Assembly (NCBI RefSeq): GCF_014695395.1
Contig: NZ_JACJOF010000027.1
Coordinates: 1-64,000, forward strand
Direction of reading: 5' to 3'
Origin: Nodosilinea sp. FACHB-131
Lineage (GTDB): Bacteria > Cyanobacteriota > Cyanobacteriia > Phormidesmidales > Phormidesmidaceae
Length of the DNA: 64,000 nt
Both the position numbers and the translations under genes were made by a program. Positions within the stretch are counted from its first letter, which is position 1; every line of letters begins with the position of its first letter. Shown piece by piece: positions 1-7,592 of this stretch. The notes beneath the pieces are model-generated. The model ran no database searches. It worked only from the letters and a program-made list of their open reading frames with translations, and was not told the DNA's origin.

Positions 1-56
1 TGGCCATTCTTGACGGTCCGTTCGGAGGTGCAGTCAGGGCAGGGCAGCATAGGCAT
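1..56 (-). CDS. Insertion-sequence transposase, N-terminal fragment cut by window edge
   Basis: Read on the minus strand from the ATG at 56, 18 codons are present and begin MPMLPCPDCTSERTVKNG. A CPxC zinc-ribbon half followed by TVKNG is how the N-terminal domain (InsA-like) of IS1-family transposases of cyanobacteria usually begins; the second CxxC pair would lie left of the window. The zinc ribbon binds the element's DNA ends. The rest of the element is outside the window, and no inverted terminal repeat could be recognised in the 200 bases to the right. The family is assigned from 18 residues, so another zinc-ribbon protein is possible. Confidence 0.4.
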   Translation of the reverse strand, partial: MPMLPCPDCTSERTVKNG

Positions 57-274
57 CGTTGCGTAGCTTCTTAATCACCCTAACAAATTCATCATTACCT
101 CTAGAGTTCTACCCATTGTTGAAAGCGCTGATGGGCGGCTGGTCGAGTAGTCTACTCTCGATACCCACCACTTTAGTGTAGTGATAGAATCACGATCCCA
201 GCGTAAGCCGATCCTACAGGGTGGCTGCGGGGAGCGGGGACTAAAAGAACTGGTAAGCTGTAGCGCCAGTTGTG

Positions 275-280
275 AGGAGG
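275..280 (+). promoter_or_regulatory. Strong Shine-Dalgarno that fixes a TTG start
   Basis: AGGAGG ends five bases before the TTG at 286. The reading frame is open back to a GTG at 181, but the family normally begins with a residue pair directly before SPFPGMDPYLE. This ribosome site places the start exactly there. Confidence 0.7.
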
Positions 281-285
281 TTGGG

Positions 286-1065
286 TTGGCTTCTCCCTTT
301 CCTGGTATGGACCCTTACTTAGAGCATCCGGAGATTTGGCCGGGGGTTCACCTGCTGCTGATTGCCGCTTTAGCCGAATCATTAGGCCCGCAGTTGCGAC
401 CTAAGTATTCGGTTTCGGTAGAGGTGCGCATGTACGAGACCAGTGGTGATCAGGCGCTGCTGGTGGGCATTCCTGATGTAGCGATTCAGAGGGCTAAGCC
501 GCAGACTGAGGTGGTGCCGACTGCTGTGGCTGTAGCTCCGTCGCCTCAACCAATTCAGGTGAGGGTGCCAATGCCGTTGACGGTGCGGCAGGGGTATTTA
601 GAGGTGCGCGAGGTAACGACTAAAGAGGTAGTGACGGCAATCGAGTTACTGTCGCCAATTAACAAGCGATCGGGCCGAGGGCGGCAAACCTATGAAAGCA
701 AGCGAGAGCAAGTACTTAGCAGCGCAACTCATTTTGTCGAGATTGATTTGCTGCGAGCCCATGAACCGATGGAAGTGTTTGGAATTGAGGGGCAGAGTGA
801 TTATCGAATTTTGTTAAGCCGTAGTGAGCAAAGGCCGATCGCAAGTCTCTATGCGTTTAGCGTGCGCCATGCTATTCCAACGTTTTCGCTGCCGTTGCGT
901 GAGGGCGACCTAGAACCTACGGTTGACCTACAGGGGTTGCTGACTGAAATTTACGATAGGTCGGGCTACGACCTGAAGCTAGACTATAGGGTAGAACCCG
1001 TGCCACCCCTATCTGAAGCCAATGTAGATTGGTCTCGTAATAGGACGGGAATAAGTCCCTTATAA
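286..1065 (+). CDS. DUF4058 family protein
   Basis: About 259 residues from a TTG start. The N-terminus SPFPGMDPYLEHPEIWPGVH is the signature of DUF4058, a family abundant in cyanobacteria and of unknown function. Further along are the typical segments around EVRMYE, IPDV and the conserved TAIELLSPINKR block (about residue 120), which resembles the core of restriction-endonuclease-like folds; the family's activity has not been established. No signal peptide or membrane segment is present. The last 80 bases overlap a convergent, broken HicB-like gene. A longer form from GTG at 181 would add a stretch that does not look like family sequence, whereas the TTG has an ideal ribosome site. Assignment to the family is firm, function unknown. 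Confidence 0.85.
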   Translation: MASPFPGMDPYLEHPEIWPGVHLLLIAALAESLGPQLRPKYSVSVEVRMYETSGDQALLVGIPDVAIQRAKPQTEVVPTAVAVAPSPQPIQVRVPMPLTVRQGYLEVREVTTKEVVTAIELLSPINKRSGRGRQTYESKREQVLSSATHFVEIDLLRAHEPMEVFGIEGQSDYRILLSRSEQRPIASLYAFSVRHAIPTFSLPLREGDLEPTVDLQGLLTEIYDRSGYDLKLDYRVEPVPPLSEANVDWSRNRTGISPL

Positions 1066-1250
1066 GTAGTTTCTTGTTCTAGCTTGTCGGCGATCGCGCG
1101 CAGGGCTAAGGCTTTGACTTGGGCGACGGCCTGCTGCTGGCTAGCAGCATAGACTAGAGCACCAGGGATCTCTAGAATTTCGGCAATCCAGCGACCTTCT
1201 TCTTCTTGCTCAGTTTCTATGGTGAAGTTGGTAGAAATCTAGTTGCTCAT
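984..1250 (-). pseudogene. HicB-like antitoxin, stop at codon 4
   Basis: The minus strand from ATG at 1250 reads MSN, a TAG stop (1239-1241), then an open frame with NFTIETEQEEEGRWIAEI followed by LEIPGALVYAASQQQAVAQV, and KALALRAIADKLE. This is the HicB antitoxin pattern, the partial RNase H-like domain that binds the HicA mRNA interferase. The stop is a single base from the leucine codon TTG. No HicA gene is adjacent, so it is an orphan. The C-terminal 28 codons run antisense into the DUF4058 gene and are probably not ancestral. Translation from a downstream ATT is possible but unlikely. Most likely it is a recently inactivated or solitary antitoxin remnant. Confidence 0.6.
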
Positions 1251-1389
1251 GGTGAAGGAATCACCTCAGAGGTTGATTGCACCATTATAGGTTGGGGGCA
1301 GCAGCGGGTCTAAAGACTTCAAAGCACTCCGATTTCTTCAAGAAGTCGGGGTGCTTTGGGTCGTAAGCTTAAAGCGTGAGTGCCAGTCG

Positions 1390-1752
1390 TTAAGCTGCCG
1401 TGCGGCGACGGGGACGCTTGCGATCGGATTTTTTCTTGTAGCCGACTGACTGGGCTTCGTGGCTGTCGGGGCCAAATGTACCCCGTACATTGGCTTTCAT
1501 GGCCATTACGCCATTGTGGAAGTCCCACTCGGCTTGGCGGGCTTCGTCGGCAGCCGCTTTGGCCAGGGCTAGCATTTCGGTTTCTTTTTGCTGCTTGGCC
1601 TGCATGGCTTTTAGATTAGCTTGCAGCACCTCGGCGGAAGCTTCTGGGCGACGGGCGGTGTACTCTCGGACGGCGGCAAGCCCTTCGTAGGCTTCGATAT
1701 CTTGCAGTATGGAGCGGGTTGGTAGACGGCGGCTGGTATCAACAATAGCCAT
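1390..1752 (-). CDS. Small basic-tailed hypothetical protein
   Basis: A 120-residue protein from ATG, with GAGGT seven bases upstream as ribosome site. I do not recognise the family by name. It is predicted to be largely helical: residues 15-75 are rich in Ala, Glu, Gln and Lys (AKQQKETEMLALAKAAADEA) and look like a coiled coil. A short central WDFHNGVMAMKANVRG segment follows, then a strongly basic tail KKKSDRKRPRRR that could bind nucleic acid. There is no signal peptide or membrane span. It stands alone between the HicB-like remnant and the repeat region, with nothing in the neighbourhood that suggests a partner. Confidence 0.6.
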   Translation of the reverse strand: MAIVDTSRRLPTRSILQDIEAYEGLAAVREYTARRPEASAEVLQANLKAMQAKQQKETEMLALAKAAADEARQAEWDFHNGVMAMKANVRGTFGPDSHEAQSVGYKKKSDRKRPRRRTAA

Positions 1753-2025
1753 GGTGGTTACCTCATTGTGTTTAGGAGTTTGGTGTTTTTTGAGTTTTTG
1801 GCTTTAAGGTCGGATTTTCAGGAATTTTGGGCCGTAGAACTGCAAACTCAGCTCTTTTACCGGTACGGCGTAGTCTTATGAGGTAATGCTGCCCGGTGGG
1901 CTTGCGATCGCACCAGAAACAGGAGGTTTTTGCTAAACCTCGGCCAAATGGCGGAGGGAAACTAGCAAACGCAGGGCAGAGAGATTGCTGTAGCCTGTCC
2001 GAGAGCTAAGTTGCGGGGTGAAATT

Positions 2026-2193
2026 GCTAAACAGCTGTGCCACTTTAACGATCAGCGGGCTGTGTTTAACGATCACAAGGCGCTGATCGTTAAACAGCTA
2101 TGCCAGTTTGCTAAACAGCTGTGCCACTTTAACGATCACAGAGCTGTGTTTAACGATCACAGGGTGCTGATCGTTAAACAGCTGTGCCAATTT
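2026..2193. repeat. 84-bp tandem duplication with 11-bp iterons
   Basis: Two adjacent 84-bp units (2026-2109 and 2110-2193) differ at only a few bases. Each holds the 11-mer TTTAACGATCA twice direct (2044, 2065; 2128, 2149) and once inverted as TGATCGTTAAA (2084; 2168), so six copies lie within 135 bp. The two direct copies start 21 bp apart, about two helical turns. Each unit also begins and ends with TAAACAGCTGTGCCA or a one-base variant. The inverted copy can fold back on either direct copy. The unit length keeps the + strand frame open, but no credible protein is encoded. The spacer 1753-2025 shows nothing else. Confidence 0.85.
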
Positions 2194-2273
2194 GCGTTTA
2201 GCGACCGGGTGCCTGTTGTCTTGGCCCAAGACTTTGCAGGGCAACAGCAGGCACTCGGTCTCTTTGGGAGCCG

Positions 2274-2599
2274 CTACTCAATGAGTAGGGTCTTGGTCAT
2301 GATCACCATCCATTGGTTGGGGTGGTCGGTTGCTGCGGTACTGCTCGGGGGCACGGGGATGGGGTCGCTCCAGTCGTTGGGGTTGGCGTAGCCGAGGAAA
2401 TGAAGGATTTTGATGGTGCGATTCTCCGTTCCGGAGACGCTTCGCGAACGATGGCTACCAAACTGCCGTAGAGCAGGTGGCGCACTTTCTCGGGGGTTAG
2501 AGACTGAGTTCCTTTGTTTTTGGCCCCAGAGTTGGGTGGCAGCGGTAGGGAGCCGGGTTCTGAGTTGTCGCTGGCGTCTGGTTCGAGATATTCAAACAT
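2274..2599 (-). pseudogene. Small cyanobacterial hypothetical gene, frameshifted by insertion
   Basis: From ATG at 2599 the frame reads MFEYLEPDASDNSEPG and then SLTPEKVRHLLYGSLVAI; AAGGA lies upstream as ribosome site. At 2448 the frame is interrupted by 26 extra bases. Skipping them and changing frame restores RTIKILHFLGYANPNDWSDP and a WMVIMTKTLLIE end, stop at 2274-2276. That pattern (HLLYG, then a helix with LHxLGYAxPNDWS, then a VMSILTK-like end) matches a family of short cyanobacterial proteins of unknown function. Left as it stands, the frame yields a proline/threonine-rich tail that looks nothing like the family. The gene is therefore broken here, or produces a chimeric C-terminus. 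Confidence 0.65.
2423..2448. mobile_element. 26-bp hairpin repeat inserted in a gene
   Basis: These 26 bases split the sequence GCGAT/CGATGG of the host gene, which reads through once they are removed. The insert contains the perfect hairpin TCTCCG-TTC-CGGAGA followed by CGCTTCGCGAA. The same core, GAGACGCTTC(G/A)CGAACG, recurs at 4976-4992 in a spacer, so this is a dispersed repeat rather than a chance duplication. Confidence 0.6.
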
Positions 2600-3264
2600 C
2601 GGTTCTGTTTCCTTTTTTGGTTGCGGTGAGCAAGCCCTGCCTCCCGCAAGGGGTGGAAGGGTGAGGAAAACAGAACGCGAAAACCCTAGCCACCCGCAGT
2701 TGACGTGCAAACTGGAGTGACTAGGGTACGATCTCCCTAGCCTCGCAATCTGCCCACGAGATTTGCGGGGTTAGCTGTCGGTTGGTGTTGGTAGCACCTT
2801 CCGGCAGCGCCAAAGTTTTCGAGTTCTGTGTAACAACCGCTCTGGGCGAACGGCTTAGTGGACTAATGTACTTGTACAAAAGCAACTCGTCAACCGTAGT
2901 GAAAAGGCGTGAGGAGAATCGCTTTCCTTATTCGAGCAATTAGGGGGTTGGGGTACTGACATTGGCAGATGCTGAATAAACCCTAAACCGGGGATATTAT
3001 CCAGCACCTTTGCCGGATAACAACCTCAATCTCCATGCTTAACCCTCAAATCTACTGGATAACATCCCGAAATACCGGACTTATCCGACAGATTTAATGT
3101 TTAATTCCTTAAGAACCAGGTGTTGTCCTGCAGATCTAACGGATAATGCCGAGAGTGGAGGGTCTTATCGAGCGGATCTGACACTTGATACATAGTTGGA
3201 CGGCAAAGGGCGGTAGTTTCGGAAAGACCGTACATTAGTGATCAATGAGGTTGAGAGTCACGAT
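2600..3264. other. Non-coding stretch with repeated GGATAA/TTATCC
   Basis: No gene was found. An imperfect hairpin lies at about 2743-2771 (CGCAATCT against AGATTTGCG). From 2992 to about 3175 the motif GGATAA or its complement TTATCC recurs: GGATATTATCC at 2992, CCGGATAAC at 3013, TGGATAAC at 3057, CCGGACTTATCCG at 3075 and ACGGATAAT at 3139. The cluster ends about 90 bases before the CHAT operon and could be its control region. Confidence 0.5.
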
Positions 3265-4113
3265 ATGGGCTTTTCGAGACAAGAGATTGAAGAAGAGCTT
3301 GAGCATAAACGCCAGATTTTGCGTGCATTGATTCGGCGGCGGCGTCCATTAGAGTTACAAGTAGCCCAAAGAGGTCTTAGTACGCCTCCTGAAATATTTA
3401 CTGAAATTAGCACCTTAAGTGAGCAGATTCATATACAGGAAGATGAGATGGCTCGGCTTGAGACATTGGCAGCCGAGGGTCAAATTTCAATAGTTGAAGC
3501 TGAGTATAAAGTAATGGTTGCCAAAGCATGGGATACGCAACGAGGGAAGCCAACACTGACAGGATCTGCTGAACTAGAACTACTACGGCTCAGAATGGGA
3601 ATAGTTCCTGAAAAGGCATATCAGATTGAAAATGAAATTCGCGTTGGATTAGCAGAGGAGGCATTTTCTAACCTTGATACTGATTTTTTTGAACGACTTC
3701 CTGTTAAGCCGGAACCGAAGAGAATTGAAGCCCAAAAAGTATATGAACCTACGTCAGAGTATAATAATTCCGGTCGAGATCAAATTAGCAATATCATTCA
3801 GGGTGAGATTCATATAAGCAGCCTTAGCATTTCTCATTCTCGCTTTTTTCCGGGATCAGATGATCCATTTGAAGGCTCTTTACGAGTCATAGGTCGATCT
3901 ATTCGGCTAGATCACCTAACAGCATTACGTTTATTTCTTGTGGTTTTGCCTCCAATCTATCGCCTCGACATAGAGGAGTTTGGGAAGCAATTAATTCGCG
4001 CTAATAGGGTATGGAATTATCAGGCTGATCGAGAAGTATTTGACTATTTCCTTAATAATCTTGCTAGTGAATTAGAAAATCAAGAATCAGTGATTTGCGT
4101 GGAGGATGTTTAA
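3265..4113 (+). CDS. Helical adaptor-like protein preceding CHAT protease
   Basis: About 282 residues from ATG, with GAGAG seven bases upstream; a GTG at 3238 in frame would add nine. Three parts can be seen. Residues 1-65 are two charged helices around a turn with STPPEI (LELQVAQRGLSTPPEIFTEI). Residues 70-130 resemble small helical domains that end LRLRMGIVPEKAYQIENEIR. The C-terminal 80 residues contain LTALRLFLVVLPPIYRLDIEEF and an acidic end. No enzyme motif or membrane span was seen. The next gene begins with a similar two-helix segment, and its ribosome site GGAGG lies inside this gene's last codons, so the two are translationally linked. A partner or sensor for the CHAT protease is the best inference. 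Base composition is AT-rich compared with its surroundings. Confidence 0.75.
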   Translation: MGFSRQEIEEELEHKRQILRALIRRRRPLELQVAQRGLSTPPEIFTEISTLSEQIHIQEDEMARLETLAAEGQISIVEAEYKVMVAKAWDTQRGKPTLTGSAELELLRLRMGIVPEKAYQIENEIRVGLAEEAFSNLDTDFFERLPVKPEPKRIEAQKVYEPTSEYNNSGRDQISNIIQGEIHISSLSISHSRFFPGSDDPFEGSLRVIGRSIRLDHLTALRLFLVVLPPIYRLDIEEFGKQLIRANRVWNYQADREVFDYFLNNLASELENQESVICVEDV

Positions 4114-4114
4114 C

Positions 4115-4885
4115 ATGGACAATCATCGTCAGCATCTTGAGAAATTACGAATTGCTAATCAGCGGCGTCTTCAAACTCTAGAGTTACAGTCTGCTAGTTT
4201 TGGCATATCTGTCCCTCCACATGTAGCTACGGAAATTGAAGATATTAGGAATGAGCTTTTTTCGATTGATAAGCAACTTGCTAGTTATAGTGCGCCTGTA
4301 AAAATATCTTCTACCCGATCAATTTTTTCAATATTATTTTTATCTTCTGATCCGAAAAATGCTTCTCGATTAAGGTTGGCTGAAGAATTTAGAGAAATTC
4401 AAGAGAAGTTACAATTAGCTCAATTGCGAGAGAAATTTGAACTACACGAGCGAGGATCACTTCGCCCTGTAGATATGAGTCAAGCATTACTTGATATAAA
4501 CCCACAGTTCGTTCATTTTTCGGGTCATGGTACAGCTAACAACGAACTATGTTTCGAGAATCAATTGGGTGAGGTTCATGTTATTAAACCTGATGCTTTG
4601 GCAGCATTATTTGAGCAGTTTTCTAATCAAATAGATTGTGTAATTCTAAATGCTTGCTACTCAGAAGAACAGGCGAATTCTATTGCTAAACATATTGATT
4701 ATGTCATTGGGATGGAGAAAGCGATTGGTGATAAAGCAGCTATTGCTTTCTCTATTGGTTTTTATCAGGCTCTAGGAGCAGGTCGAACGATTAAAGAGGC
4801 TTACAAGCTTGGGTGTGTACAAATTAGACTGCAAAATATTGATGAGCATTCAACACCAGTTTTAATAAAAAGAGCGCAAACTTAG
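4115..4885 (+). CDS. CHAT-domain caspase-like peptidase
   Basis: About 256 residues from ATG at 4115, chosen because GGAGG lies nine bases upstream; an ATG at 4106 overlaps the previous stop. Residues 1-55 are two helices around FGISVPPHVATEIEDI, similar to the start of the upstream protein. The CHAT domain (C14-type fold, related to caspases and separase) follows from about residue 70: a first strand FSILFLSSDPKN, the catalytic histidine in VHFSGHG (His138) and the catalytic cysteine in LNACYS (Cys181). Then come GMEKAIGDKAAIAF and a helix with GRTIKEAYKLG. CHAT peptidases are often activated by partner domains and cut proteins in conflict or death pathways. Gene order and overlap make the upstream protein the likely partner. 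Confidence 0.9.
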   Translation: MDNHRQHLEKLRIANQRRLQTLELQSASFGISVPPHVATEIEDIRNELFSIDKQLASYSAPVKISSTRSIFSILFLSSDPKNASRLRLAEEFREIQEKLQLAQLREKFELHERGSLRPVDMSQALLDINPQFVHFSGHGTANNELCFENQLGEVHVIKPDALAALFEQFSNQIDCVILNACYSEEQANSIAKHIDYVIGMEKAIGDKAAIAFSIGFYQALGAGRTIKEAYKLGCVQIRLQNIDEHSTPVLIKRAQT

Positions 4886-4910
4886 TCGTGAGCGCAATCG
4901 CAAATCTCCT

Positions 4911-5007
4911 GTAGGTTGGATTGACGAAGGAAACCCAACAATCTCAGCGACAGGTGCCGGGTTTTCTCTCAAGAGAGACGCTTCACGAACGCTAGCCCAA
5001 CCCAACC
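4911..5007. repeat. Dispersed spacer repeat (GTAGGTTGG... type)
   Basis: Begins GTAGGTTGGATTGACG and ends with CCCAACCCAACC, so the outer ends can pair. It contains AACCCAACA and the GAGAGACGCTTCACGAACG core also seen, with one base changed, in the 26-bp insertion at 2423. Elements of this look are scattered in spacers of filamentous cyanobacteria. A related, cleaner copy lies at 9910-9969. Confidence 0.6.
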
Positions 5008-5048
5008 GATTCACCAATTCCACGAAGAGCCAAGTACAGAGGTCTTTT

Positions 5049-5474
5049 ATGAATGTTCCATTTTCAGGTGGCTGTGCTTGCGGTGCCGTGCGCTATGAGT
5101 GTCACAGTACGCCTCTGGCAATGCTGAATTGTCATTGCAGTGATTGCCAACTATCCAGCGGAGCACCGTTCGCATCTGGCGTAGTCGTATCAACAAAGTC
5201 CATCAAAGTCACCGGCTCGCCAAAAGAATATTCTGTTCGCGCGTCAAGTGGCTCTCAGACAACGCGAAGCTTCTGCTCGAACTGCGGTAGTCCCTTGTTC
5301 ACAACCGGCGAAGCGATGCCAGATTTCACATCCATACGCTTTACAACGTTTGACGACCAAAGCGATTTTGCCCCTGCGCTAGACATTTGGACATCAAGCG
5401 CAGCCTCCTGGGTTTGCCTAAATGAGGACTTGCCACACTTTCCGCAGTCTCCCTCACCGGACACACAATCGTAA
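5049..5474 (+). CDS. GFA family protein (CENP-V/glutathione-dependent formaldehyde-activating)
   Basis: 141 residues from ATG, with AGAGG upstream. Zinc-binding cysteines follow the GFA pattern: GGCACGAVRYE near the N-terminus, NCHCSDCQ around residue 30, and FCSNCGSPLF around residue 80. The fold is a beta-rich zinc protein. The family name comes from an enzyme reported to assist formaldehyde-glutathione adduct formation, but for most members the reaction is unproven. Ser and Thr are frequent, and there is no signal peptide. It follows the CHAT operon by 163 bases with a repeat element between, so co-transcription is unlikely. Confidence 0.85.
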   Translation: MNVPFSGGCACGAVRYECHSTPLAMLNCHCSDCQLSSGAPFASGVVVSTKSIKVTGSPKEYSVRASSGSQTTRSFCSNCGSPLFTTGEAMPDFTSIRFTTFDDQSDFAPALDIWTSSAASWVCLNEDLPHFPQSPSPDTQS

Positions 5475-5816
5475 CTATATATGTTTGGTTAGTCCAATGG
5501 TTCGTCATACTCCTAAAGAGGTATTTCTTAGAAAATAAAGAATTCTCCTAGGTCAGAGCCAATTTTTTCAAAAATCTATTAAACTTGCCTCTGAATGTTG
5601 AAAAGAAGCTCTGAGGGCAAAAAACCGAGAGATTATCAATTAACGAAGTATCCATATTTCTTCTAAATACTTCTAAATTGTGTCAATTCAAAGATGACGT
5701 TGCCTCTAAAATTAAGGAAACAAGTAAATTAGAGCGTCATTTCATGCCAGTTCAACTACTGGTTTTTTGGGCAGGGGTGCATACCTTCCCACGCTATTTA
5801 TGTCGCTCATGCAATC
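5475..5816. other. AT-rich spacer without recognised features
   Basis: No gene, tRNA or clear terminator seen. The stretch is AT-rich and lies between the GFA gene and the ion-channel gene. Confidence 0.4.
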
Positions 5817-6956
5817 ATGCAAATTATCCTCATCAGTATTGGTACTGCTATTGTTCTGCTGGCATTGGCAGATATTTTTCTGACCGTGTTGCATCCCCGG
5901 TCTGACAGTAGTCTCTTGAGTATCCCAGTTGCGAGAGCCGTCTGGTGGCTATTTCTCCGCATTGCTCCGCTCAAGAAACGACGCGATCGCTTCCTGTCCT
6001 ACGGTGGTCCTACTATCATTGTCACAATTGTTGGCGTATGGGTGCTGCTGCTGCTGGTCGGGTTTGCTCTAATTGTTTGGCCTGCCCTCGGCACCACGAT
6101 TCAAGTGAAAGAGGGAAAGTCTCCAACAGACTTTTTCGCCGCTGTTTACTATGTAGGCTTTGCTCTAACAACCCTAGGTACAGGAGATTTCACTCCTCAA
6201 ACGTCATTCCAGCGATTATTGCTTGTTCTGCAAGGCATATTGGGTTACTCAGTGCTGACCCTGACCCTTTCCTACGTCACCTCGATTTATAGCAATCTCA
6301 CTAGCCGCAAGTCATTTGCCCTCAGTTTGCATCACGGCACCGCTGATACTGCTAACTCCGCAGAACTTTTAGCTCGTTTAGCCGCAGACAACAATATCAA
6401 TACTCTAAATCAGGATATTTCGGAAACTGCCCAAAATTTGATGCAGCTGCTGGAATCTAATAAATCCTATCCAGTGCTGCTCTACTTCCGCTATCCTCAA
6501 GACTACTATGCTCTGCCCCGCATCTTGTATCTCACAATGGATGTGGCAACCCTGGTTGGCAGTGCTTTAGATCAGAAAAAGTACCGCGCTATTATACGTT
6601 CAGCAGGTGCGGCAGAACTTTGGTTTGGTAGTAAGCATCTACTGGAAGAAATCTGTCATACCCTCCTACCTCGCGTTCGAGTTCATTCCCAGGAGCTGCA
6701 AGAATCTCGATGGCGGAAGCATTACTACCAGGCATTAGAACGTTTGAAAATGGAAGGCATTTCAATCACTGATGATCCGGAAGCAGGCGTTGAATCCTAT
6801 GTCTCCATGCGTCGTCAATGGGCAGCACATTTAGAGAAATTGACAAAGTATATGGCCTATGAACCTGAGCAAATATTTCCCAATCTGTCGCGCACCATGA
6901 TGAATGACAATAGTCCTACACTCTTTGACCCAGGAAATTACCCCTTCAAATCCTGA
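5817..6956 (+). CDS. Two-helix potassium-channel-like membrane protein
   Basis: 379 residues from ATG. There is an N-terminal hydrophobic helix (residues 2-24), a positive linker KKRRDR, a second membrane helix (64-90), a pore helix and filter AVYYVGFALTTLGTGDF (109-125), and a last membrane helix (130-157). This is the pore-loop ion-channel arrangement. The filter is TLGTGD instead of the classical TVGYGD, so potassium selectivity is not assured. The cytoplasmic part, about 220 residues, is helical and lacks the glycine-rich NAD site of an RCK domain. Stand-alone gene in an AT-rich block. Confidence 0.8.
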   Translation: MQIILISIGTAIVLLALADIFLTVLHPRSDSSLLSIPVARAVWWLFLRIAPLKKRRDRFLSYGGPTIIVTIVGVWVLLLLVGFALIVWPALGTTIQVKEGKSPTDFFAAVYYVGFALTTLGTGDFTPQTSFQRLLLVLQGILGYSVLTLTLSYVTSIYSNLTSRKSFALSLHHGTADTANSAELLARLAADNNINTLNQDISETAQNLMQLLESNKSYPVLLYFRYPQDYYALPRILYLTMDVATLVGSALDQKKYRAIIRSAGAAELWFGSKHLLEEICHTLLPRVRVHSQELQESRWRKHYYQALERLKMEGISITDDPEAGVESYVSMRRQWAAHLEKLTKYMAYEPEQIFPNLSRTMMNDNSPTLFDPGNYPFKS

Positions 6957-7173
6957 CAGAAGGGGCAGTTTAATTCGACTTCCTTCCCTTAGTTCTGATG
7001 CTCTCAAAAGCAGAGTTCAAAATCATTGAGCAGACAAAGAAAATGCAAATAAAGGGGCAATCACGAACTCAACTGAGTTGCCACTGCTAAAGTAACAAAA
7101 CAACTGGATTACCTCCATAGGGCTGCCCCTTTCAAAGCTCCTTATCTTGAGGCTTACACACCTATCTCTGTTC

Positions 7174-7210
7174 CTCTCGCTATAGTTGCTGCATAGCGGC
7201 TGTAGCGAGG
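7174..7210 (+). promoter_or_regulatory. CTCGCTATAGT promoter-like module, copy A
   Basis: CTCTCGCTATAGT is followed at a short distance by AGCGGCTGTAGCGAGG, then an ATG at 7219. TATAGT fits a -10 box; no clear -35 is seen. Related blocks occur at 10544, 12222 and 35402. Confidence 0.45.
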
Positions 7211-7218
7211 ACCTCAAA

Positions 7219-7323
7219 ATGACCGATCGCACTCGGCCTGATAACAACGCAACACCGCCCGGCGAAATTCCCGCTGCCACAGAGCACCCTCCTAAAACAG
7301 GGGTAGAACTTGTCACCCATTAG
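7219..7323 (+). pseudogene. Short remnant reading frame behind promoter-like module
   Basis: 34 codons beginning MTDRTRPDNNATPPGEIPAA and ending at TAG, with GAGG eight bases before the ATG. The DNA from 7174 to about 7270 is clearly related to that at 10544-10640, where the frame is broken after 18 codons. The shared N-terminus suggests two decayed copies of the start of one gene. The rest of 6957-7592 contains nothing else convincing; a 66-codon TTG frame at 7310 was not accepted. Confidence 0.4.
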
Positions 7324-7592
7324 GAAAAATTGGGGTCAGTTGGTTCCTGACTTGGATATCACTGACATTCAGGAACATGCACACAGGTTGCGTGATCAGG
7401 CTAAAGACCGAAAGCGGGCTAGATATCAAATATATCGAGTTGATCTAACTTCACCATCTTTGACTAGGTTAAAACTTTTTGAATGGCCATCCAAGATGAA
7501 AACTCATTAAAAGTTGAAGTTGAATTCGGTACGTCTAGGTTCCGTAGCACTAAGGTTATTTATATCCGGAGCAAATCCTTAATCAGTCCTTA

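Noticed and set aside
2026..2193. Possible CRISPR array
   Set aside because: Only two 84-bp units without unique spacers, internal inverted copies, and no cas genes nearby.
2011..2391. Long + strand frame across the 84-bp duplication (repeated AKQLCHFNDHRAVFNDH)
   Set aside because: The frame stays open only because the repeat length is divisible by three; it has no ribosome site and its end runs antisense through the broken gene at 2274-2599.
2992..3147. DnaA-box cluster (replication origin)
   Set aside because: TTATCC cores are present, but none continues to the TTATCCACA consensus, and no dnaA or dnaN is near.
7023..7316. 97-codon minus strand frame
   Set aside because: Antisense to the promoter-like module and the short remnant; composition not protein-like.
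7310..7510. 66-codon frame with RLRDQAKDRKRARYQ
   Set aside because: TTG start without ribosome site in a decayed region, overlapping another remnant; no family recognised.
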